The notes under the pieces were generated by a model that was given only the letters and a program-made list of their open reading frames with translations, searched no databases and was not told the DNA's origin. Positions 58,815-64,000 of a stretch of DNA of 64,000 nucleotides are shown here, one piece after another (position 1 is the first letter of the stretch; the number at the start of each line of letters is the position of its first letter). The position numbers were made by a program, and so were the translations under genes. Origin of the DNA: Rhodocyclales bacterium (lineage in GTDB: Bacteria; Pseudomonadota; Gammaproteobacteria; Burkholderiales; Rhodocyclaceae); contig JAQGMF010000010.1 in NCBI GenBank assembly GCA_028292505.1, positions 124,001-188,000 on the forward strand, read 5' to 3'.

Positions 58815-60710
58815 TCACTGCGGTGTGAACCGCACGCGCACGAAGCCGCTCGGCTGCGGCGCCTTCAGGCGCACGGCGATGCGCGTGAAGGCCAGTCCTT
58901 CTTCGTCGATTTTCTCGCTGGCTATTTCGTAGGGCGCCGACGCTTCGATGTGCGCCATCAGGTGCTCATTCTTCTGCCACAGTTCTATGGTGTCGTCGCC
59001 ATGTGCCTGCCAGCTGCCGCCAACGATCAATGCAACCTCGAATGTTTCCGCCCGCGAAAACGCAAAGCGATCCTCGATCTGTACCGCACCGCCGCCTGTG
59101 CGCTCGTGGCGCAGACGACGCGTGAGAGACTTTAGCGAAGATACGGAATACGCCGATGCCATATCCAGGGTAATCTCGTCGAGCTCGTCGGAGAAGCGCG
59201 TTGCCAGCACCGAGGGCTTGACTTGCGTGGCTTCGCGTTGCAGCTCGCCCGCGACCACCGGCACGGGGTGCCCATACGAATTGATGCCCTTGATGGTGTA
59301 GCGCAGTTTGCTGAAGGTCTTCGCCGAATAGACGGTGGCGCCCGCGTCGCCGGTAGGCTGTTCCGCTCCCAACCCAATGGCATATGAGCCGATGTCGTTG
59401 TGGCTGTGATTGCCATTGCCACCAGCTTTGATCGAGACCCCCATGCGTTCGTCTGCGCCAGGACGCGACACCAGCACGCCGACCTTGTCGAAATAACTCT
59501 GCAGGCCGACCTGCACGCCGGCGCCGTTTGTATTTTCCGGCACGGGTCTGGCGAACAGGATCATCGTTGCATTGGCCACCGGCGCTGCGTTGCCTGCCTG
59601 CTTCGCAGTGATGGGCAGGCCGGCAAGGTGGGCGGACACGCCCAGCGAAAATACTTCATCGGCATAGGCACGCGTGAAATCATCCATCTTCGTGCTGCGC
59701 GAAGCGTCGCCAAAGGCGGCGACATTGCCGGGCAGCATCTCGATGCGAAAGCCATACAGCGCGATATTGCGCACCTTGGCATCGGCGAACAGATCAAGTT
59801 GAGCCGCGGTGGCCTGCATCAATAGCTCGCGCAGTTCCGTGAAATGCGAGAAGCCATAATTCCAGTAGCCCGGCCCTTCGATCGAATAGCCGTCGTCCGG
59901 AAAGGCGGCGACATATTTGCGAATGTAGTGTTCGCCCGCCGCCACGAACAGCGCGCGATCCTGCCGCGCCGGCAAGACGGCGAGCGCAGCGCCGACGATG
60001 CCCTTGAGACACACGGCGTTCCAGTTATGGTCGGCTTGCAGCCACCAGTTGTCCTTGCCGCCGCTGATGAAACTGCGGCGCAGTGGCACGAAAATGCGTG
60101 CCTCCAACGCGGCCAACGTCTGCTGCTTCACAGCGGGCGTAAGTTGGTCGCCAAGCATGTACAAAGTTTGCGCGACATCGTGCGCCGTGTCGGCAGCAAG
60201 CAGATCGACTTCATAGTTGTGCTGGCGGAAGTTGCGTAGCGTTGCGTCGTGCGCCGGCCAGGTCCAGGTGGGCTGCGTATCGAGTTCGATCAACGTATGT
60301 TCGATAGCCGGCAGGAATCGCCCCTTGCCCTCGACGCACTCGGCCAGCACCAGGGGATAAAGCCAGGCCTTGCGCGCGTTCATCATGCGTTCCCCATTCG
60401 GCCGCGCGCCCTTGCTGCTGTATTCGAGATAGGCCTCGTCGCTCCATGACGGAAATGGCTGGGTCAGGAGTTTTTCGGCGGCGCCTTTCACGGCTGCCAG
60501 CCGCTCGCTTATTGCTGGCGTGCTCCACATGGCGCGATCCGTACAGCGTGGGCCGAAACCCTGTGGTGCTTCGCTCAGTAGCGCGCTCAGTTGCGCGACG
60601 CGATCGGCATCCAGTTCAACGTAGCCTCCTGCGTATGCAATACGCATGCACGAGAATATGACAAGCGCGAAGTGCGGCAGCGCGCGGCAGATCATGCGTA
60701 TCGCAATCAT
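58815..60710 (-). CDS. Exported heparinase II/III-like polysaccharide lyase
   Basis: A 631-residue protein with an N-terminal signal peptide (ALPHFALVIFSCMRIAYAG). The body has the heparinase II/III plan: an alpha-toroid with NNWWLQADHNWNAVCLKG-type residues (DNWWLQADHNWNAV), DGYSIEGPGYWNYGFSHF, then a beta-sandwich with GGNGNHSHNDIGSYAI containing the conserved His pair. The ATG at 60710 has GGGAG upstream. Likely substrates are uronic-acid polysaccharides such as alginate-like or heparin-like glycans; the exact one cannot be told. It stands alone, convergent with glpD. Confidence 0.85.
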   Translation of the reverse strand: MIAIRMICRALPHFALVIFSCMRIAYAGGYVELDADRVAQLSALLSEAPQGFGPRCTDRAMWSTPAISERLAAVKGAAEKLLTQPFPSWSDEAYLEYSSKGARPNGERMMNARKAWLYPLVLAECVEGKGRFLPAIEHTLIELDTQPTWTWPAHDATLRNFRQHNYEVDLLAADTAHDVAQTLYMLGDQLTPAVKQQTLAALEARIFVPLRRSFISGGKDNWWLQADHNWNAVCLKGIVGAALAVLPARQDRALFVAAGEHYIRKYVAAFPDDGYSIEGPGYWNYGFSHFTELRELLMQATAAQLDLFADAKVRNIALYGFRIEMLPGNVAAFGDASRSTKMDDFTRAYADEVFSLGVSAHLAGLPITAKQAGNAAPVANATMILFARPVPENTNGAGVQVGLQSYFDKVGVLVSRPGADERMGVSIKAGGNGNHSHNDIGSYAIGLGAEQPTGDAGATVYSAKTFSKLRYTIKGINSYGHPVPVVAGELQREATQVKPSVLATRFSDELDEITLDMASAYSVSSLKSLTRRLRHERTGGGAVQIEDRFAFSRAETFEVALIVGGSWQAHGDDTIELWQKNEHLMAHIEASAPYEIASEKIDEEGLAFTRIAVRLKAPQPSGFVRVRFTPQ

Positions 60711-60823
60711 TCTTTCTCCCGAAGTGGCGTATGCGCGCTGCGCCTTGGCTTTCTCATGGGATTTCGCCTCGGCTACTTACACGACAAGAAGTGGTTGGAA
60801 AATAGGTCTCGGCAAGGATGACG

Positions 60824-60847
60824 CCATTCCCATGAAAGCGGGAATGA
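60824..60847. repeat. Degenerate half copy of family R
   Basis: CATTCCCATGAAAGCGGGAA with TGAC after it is a single arm of the family R element with one mismatch in the stem (CCCATG for CCCGCG). It lies between the divergent heparinase-like gene and pgpA. Confidence 0.6.
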
Positions 60848-60958
60848 CACACCGTTCCTGTCTTATCGGCAGCATCAGGCTGGCAGCGCAACCCGCCAAA
60901 GCCGTCAGTGATATGTGGCAGTATGCATGGCGACCCGTCAAACTCTTGCGCCCGCTCA

Positions 60959-61447
60959 ATGTCCCGACCCACGCTGCGTCTTCTCTTGTCGCACCCCGCA
61001 CATTTCCTTTCGCTGGGCCTCGGCAGTGGCCTCTCGCCGGTGGCGCCCGGCACGGTTGGCACGCTGCTGGCGTGGGCACTCTATGCTCTGGTCCGGCCAC
61101 CGTTTTCCGACGCAGGTTTCGGTGTCTTTCTGCTGCTGGGCTTCGTCGCGGGATGCTTCTTCGTGCCGCTGACTGGCAAGGCACTCGGCGTGGTCGACCA
61201 TGGCGGTATCGTCTGGGACGAGTTCGTAGCGATGTGGCTGGTGTTGTGGCTGACGCCGCACGGCCTGTGGTGGCAGCTTGCCAGCTTCATCCTGTTCCGC
61301 TTTTTCGACATCGTAAAACCTTGGCCGATACGTATTGCCGATGCACGTTTCAAGAACGGTTTTGGCGTGATGTTCGATGATTTGCTGGCTGCGGGGTATG
61401 CGCTGTTGTGTCTTGCCGTCGCGTTCAAAATATTGCGGTTTGCATAA
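60959..61447 (+). CDS. pgpA: Phosphatidylglycerophosphatase A
   Basis: A 162-residue membrane enzyme that dephosphorylates phosphatidylglycerophosphate. Family motifs: FLSLGLGSGLSPVAPGTVGTLLAWAL at the N-terminus, GGIVWDEFVAMWLVLWLTP containing the acidic catalytic region, and FILFRFFDIVKPWPIRIADARFKNGFGVMFDDLLAAGYA. The ATG at 60959 (MSRPTLRLLLSHPAHF) is chosen from homology; ATG at 60923 or GTG at 60908 are possible. In many relatives it follows thiL; here it stands far from it, in front of a solute-binding gene and pncC. Confidence 0.93.
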   Translation: MSRPTLRLLLSHPAHFLSLGLGSGLSPVAPGTVGTLLAWALYALVRPPFSDAGFGVFLLLGFVAGCFFVPLTGKALGVVDHGGIVWDEFVAMWLVLWLTPHGLWWQLASFILFRFFDIVKPWPIRIADARFKNGFGVMFDDLLAAGYALLCLAVAFKILRFA

Positions 61448-61664
61448 ATTGGCCCCTATCGGACCACGCTGCGGCGCAGCACGACAGACACGCTACGACA
61501 CACTCCTCTGGATTGTCGTGACGTATGCTCATGCACCGTACTAACATACGGCAAGTACGCTTCAAGCGTCTGGTCACTTACGACTTTAGTGGTAGTGCTC
61601 AGTTGTCGTGATCCGCCGCCTCGCAACAACTTCTTCGAATCGAAGACTCTCGGACATAAGGGAT

Positions 61665-62636
61665 ATGCTTACACTGGGCAAAGCACGGAATAGCTTGCTG
61701 CTCTCGCTCGTATCGAGCTTCGTCCTTAGCTTCGTCCCGGGCATCGCCAACGTGGCGCATGCCATGGATGTTGCCATTCTCGATGCGCCGGTCAACGAGA
61801 TCGACAAGCGCAACGATTACACCAATATTCTGCTCACTCAAATTCTGGAACGCACGCAGGCCAAGTACGGTCCGTTTCGCGTCGAGTACGCGCCGAGTTA
61901 CATGTATCGCGACCGACTGTTGACCGAACTCCAACGTGGTGTGGTCGTAAACGTGACGGCCAAGGCAACCCGTCCCGATTGGGAAGAAAGCGACCTCATC
62001 ACGCTGCGCATTCCAGTGGACAAGGGCATCACGGAATATCGCATCGCGTTGATACGTGCCGACGACCAGGAAAGATTCAGCCGCATCACCGATATCGAAG
62101 ACCTCAAGAAGCTCACGCTCGGCGTGGGTCACGCATGGTCAACGCGCCAGGTTTTCCAGACGCTCAATTTCAAGTACGAGGCGGCAGCCGACTGGGAGGG
62201 CCTCTACAAGATGCTGGTCGCCGGTCGCTTCGATTACTTCCCGCGCGCCCTGTCCGAAGTGTTCGTCGAATATGACGATCGCAAGAGCACCTTTCCCGGC
62301 ATGGCCATCGAGAAATCGATGATGTTGTACTTCCCCCTGCCCAAATATTTCTTCGTCTCGCCGCAAAACCCGCGGCTGGCGGCACGCATCGAGGAAGGGT
62401 TCAAGCTGATGATCAAGGACGGCTCGTTCGACAAGCTGTTCCTGCAGTATCACCAGCCCTTGATCGACCGCGCCGACTTCTGCTCGCGGCGCATTTTCCG
62501 TCTGGAAAATCCGTTGCTCTCCGACAAGACGCCGCTCAACAAAGCCGAGTACTGGTACGACCCATTCCGGAAACGGCCGGGCCGCAATACCAAGGCGACG
62601 TGCCCCGGTCCTGCGGCACGCAAGCAGGCACCGTAA
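61665..62636 (+). CDS. Periplasmic solute-binding-like protein (SBP family 3-like)
   Basis: A 323-residue protein with a Sec signal peptide (NSLLLSLVSSFVLSFVPG…AHA). The ATG at 61665 fits the signal peptide; a GTG at 61608 would add 19 residues. The mature part has the two-lobe pattern of amino-acid-type binding proteins: LRIPVDKGITEYRIALIRAD, ITDIEDLKKLTLGVGHAWST, and AARIEEGFKLMIKDGSFDKLF. No permease or ATPase genes are next to it, so it could serve a distant transporter or act as a sensor. The C-terminus has an unusual basic Pro-rich end. Confidence 0.75.
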   Translation: MLTLGKARNSLLLSLVSSFVLSFVPGIANVAHAMDVAILDAPVNEIDKRNDYTNILLTQILERTQAKYGPFRVEYAPSYMYRDRLLTELQRGVVVNVTAKATRPDWEESDLITLRIPVDKGITEYRIALIRADDQERFSRITDIEDLKKLTLGVGHAWSTRQVFQTLNFKYEAAADWEGLYKMLVAGRFDYFPRALSEVFVEYDDRKSTFPGMAIEKSMMLYFPLPKYFFVSPQNPRLAARIEEGFKLMIKDGSFDKLFLQYHQPLIDRADFCSRRIFRLENPLLSDKTPLNKAEYWYDPFRKRPGRNTKATCPGPAARKQAP

Positions 62637-62669
62637 CGGCTCGCCGCCGGTTCGTGCTTCTCCACCGCC

Positions 62670-63200
62670 GTGAATGAAGAACTCGTAGAGGCCGCCCGCC
62701 AGACCGGAATCTGGCTGCAAGCGCAAGGCTTGCAGCTGGTCACGGCCGAGTCCTGTACCGGCGGCCTCATCGCCGCTGCCATGACGGAAATCGCCGGGTC
62801 GAGTGTCTGGTTCGATCGCGGTTTCGTCACCTACAGCAACGATGCCAAGCAAGCCATGCTGGGTGTGCAGCCGGCCACGCTGGCAGCGTTTGGCGCCGTC
62901 AGCGAACAAACCGTCCGCGAGATGGCACTCGGCGCGCTGGCGCATTCGGTGGCCGATGTTGCAGTGGCCGTCTCGGGCATTGCCGGTCCCTCGGGAGGCA
63001 CGCCAGAGAAACCGGTGGGCATGGTGTGTTTTGCCTGGGCATCCCGCCCGCACGGCAATTCTTCGAGCGATGTTTACGTCAAGTGCCACGCGCGACATTT
63101 TCCGGGCGAGCGCGCGGCGGTCCGGAATGCGGCCGCACTGCACGCGCTCCAATTCATTTTGAATATGAATAAATCCCAAGTCATTGATATGATGCCATAA
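62670..63200 (+). CDS. pncC: Nicotinamide-nucleotide amidase PncC (CinA C-terminal domain type)
   Basis: A 176-residue deamidase of nicotinamide mononucleotide in the NAD salvage pathway. It starts at GTG (MNEELVEAARQTG) and has the CinA C-terminal signature: QLVTAESCTGGLIAAAMTEIAGSS, FDRGFVTYSNDAKQAMLGV, VAVSGIAGPSGGTPEKPVGMV, and the final helix AAVRNAAALHALQFIL. It follows the solute-binding-like gene after 33 nt. The stand-alone form lacks the N-terminal MoaB-like domain. Confidence 0.95.
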   Translation: MNEELVEAARQTGIWLQAQGLQLVTAESCTGGLIAAAMTEIAGSSVWFDRGFVTYSNDAKQAMLGVQPATLAAFGAVSEQTVREMALGALAHSVADVAVAVSGIAGPSGGTPEKPVGMVCFAWASRPHGNSSSDVYVKCHARHFPGERAAVRNAAALHALQFILNMNKSQVIDMMP

Positions 63201-63282
63201 AGCATATCTGATCCGTGGACCCCTGGATGACCCGCGTGTTATAAATGATGCAGTGCGTCAATAGCAGTAAACCCCTGGCCAA

Positions 63283-63381
63283 AAGTGGGTTCAACGCAAC
63301 TGTGGAACCGTGGGCTGAGCAGGAGAACTCCGACCCGAGGGCCAGACTGCTTCTCTGTCGATACGGATTCCAACCCCACTT
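63283..63381 (+). ncRNA. Candidate structured leader RNA upstream of the aldolase gene
   Basis: AAGTGGGTT (63283-63291) can pair with AACCCCACTT (63372-63381), closing a region that contains GGTTC…GAACC and further G/C-rich helices, and ending 16 nt before the ATG at 63398. This closed multi-helix plan is like that of cis-regulatory RNAs. No known riboswitch class was recognised. Confidence 0.3.
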
Positions 63382-63397
63382 ATAGGTAATGCTCATC

Positions 63398-64000
63398 ATG
63401 AACGTCAATACTGCTCCCACGGTTCCCACAAACCATTTCAAGCGCGCCATCCAGAACAACAAGTTGCAAGTTGGCCTGTTTTCTCTGCTGTCGCACCACG
63501 TCTCTGCCGAAATACTCGCCGGATGCGGCTTCGACTGGCTCATTCTCGACACCGAACATGGCCCCAACGACGTACTGCTGGTGCTGCAACAGCTGCAGGC
63601 CATGACCGGCGGCAGCGCGCATGCGGTAGTACGCCCTTCGCATAATGACGTTGTCCTGATCAAACGCCTGCTCGATATCGGCGTCCAGACACTGATGGTG
63701 CCGCACGTGCAGAACGCCGAAGAGGCGCGTCAGGCGGCGTCGGCGATGTGGTATCCACCGCGTGGCATTCGCGGCTTGGGCCCGGTTTCGCGCGCCGCGA
63801 ACTATGGCCGCATCATCAACTATCACCAGCACGCCGAAAATGAACTGTGCCTGATCGTGCAGATCGAGAATCAGGAAGGCCTCGACAATATCGAAGAGAT
63901 CGCTGCCGTCGAAGGCGTCGATGCCATCTTCATCGGCCCGGGCGATTTGTCGGCCGAGCTCGGATACATCGGTCGCGCCACGCACCCCGACATGCGTTGT
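63398..64000 (+). CDS. HpcH/HpaI-family aldolase (partial, C-terminus outside window)
   Basis: The first 201 residues of a class II metal-dependent aldolase of the HpaI/GarL family, which cleaves 2-keto-3-deoxy acids to pyruvate or related products. Family motifs: VGLFSLLSHHVSAEILAGCGFDWLILDTEHGPN (about 25-57), VRPSHNDVVLIKRLLDIGVQTLMVPHVQ, MWYPPRGIRGLGPVSRAANYG, and IGPGDLSAELGY. The acidic metal ligands and the active-site His/Arg are present so far as visible. The substrate cannot be fixed. The frame runs off the right edge. Confidence 0.93.
   Translation, partial: MNVNTAPTVPTNHFKRAIQNNKLQVGLFSLLSHHVSAEILAGCGFDWLILDTEHGPNDVLLVLQQLQAMTGGSAHAVVRPSHNDVVLIKRLLDIGVQTLMVPHVQNAEEARQAASAMWYPPRGIRGLGPVSRAANYGRIINYHQHAENELCLIVQIENQEGLDNIEEIAAVEGVDAIFIGPGDLSAELGYIGRATHPDMRC

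Noticed and set aside
60646..61380. 244-residue plus-strand frame over the pgpA region
   Set aside because: It runs through a repeat fragment and is out of frame with the clear PgpA motifs.

Overview
The window reads as a high-GC proteobacterial chromosome, most likely a betaproteobacterium. The evidence is the ribE–ribBX–ribH–nusB–thiL order, the betaproteobacterial-type gshA–gshB pair, a regulatory PTS (EIIA-Man/HPr/EI) with no permease, and EmrAB plus an outer-membrane factor under a MarR regulator. No rRNA, tRNA, insertion sequence, integrase or CRISPR array was seen. The genus cannot be fixed from the sequence alone.

Left flank (1–18.4 kb): partial ruvB, a small membrane-anchored metallopeptidase-like protein, a marR–OMF–emrA–emrB efflux operon, dusA, then a tightly coupled minus-strand operon (ribE, a DUF433/DUF5615 toxin–antitoxin pair with a frameshifted toxin, ribBX, ribH, nusB, and thiL further on). 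Divergent from it are gshA–gshB, a degenerate M48-like protein, and the EIIA–HPr–EI regulatory PTS.

Centre (about 19–56.9 kb, all minus strand): a complete extracellular contractile injection system (eCIS; Afp/PVC/MAC-like phage-tail-derived particle). In transcription order it runs: small winged-helix-like protein, DUF4255 tube terminator, Ig-like protein, sheath 1, tube 1, sheath 2, tube 2, spike/tube adaptor, a 55-aa DUF5908-like protein, gpD-like hub, gpV/VgrG-like spike, a protein with a C-terminal membrane segment, gp25 baseplate, gpJ-like baseplate, gpI-like tail protein, two tiny Ig/PKD-like proteins, three fibre/adaptor-like proteins that share an N-terminal module (301, 665 and 1616 aa), a tape-measure-like protein, an AAA+ ATPase, a 1848-aa low-complexity multidomain cargo candidate, a helical-repeat protein and a DUF4157–OmpA cargo candidate. 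Most neighbours overlap by 1 or 4 nt, so the cluster looks co-translated. A sigma-54-type promoter with a consensus IHF site lies just upstream of the first gene. Five copies of one hairpin-forming inverted repeat cut the cluster into sub-blocks.

Right flank (57–64 kb): glpD, an exported heparinase II/III-like protein, pgpA, a periplasmic solute-binding-like protein, pncC (CinA C-terminal type), and a partial HpcH/HpaI aldolase preceded by a leader able to form a closed multi-helix fold.

Intergenic space is crowded with several families of REP-like inverted repeats. Some of them supply the stop codons of neighbouring genes (dusA, thiL, glpD). All calls rest on reading the sequence and on remembered family features; no database search was possible.
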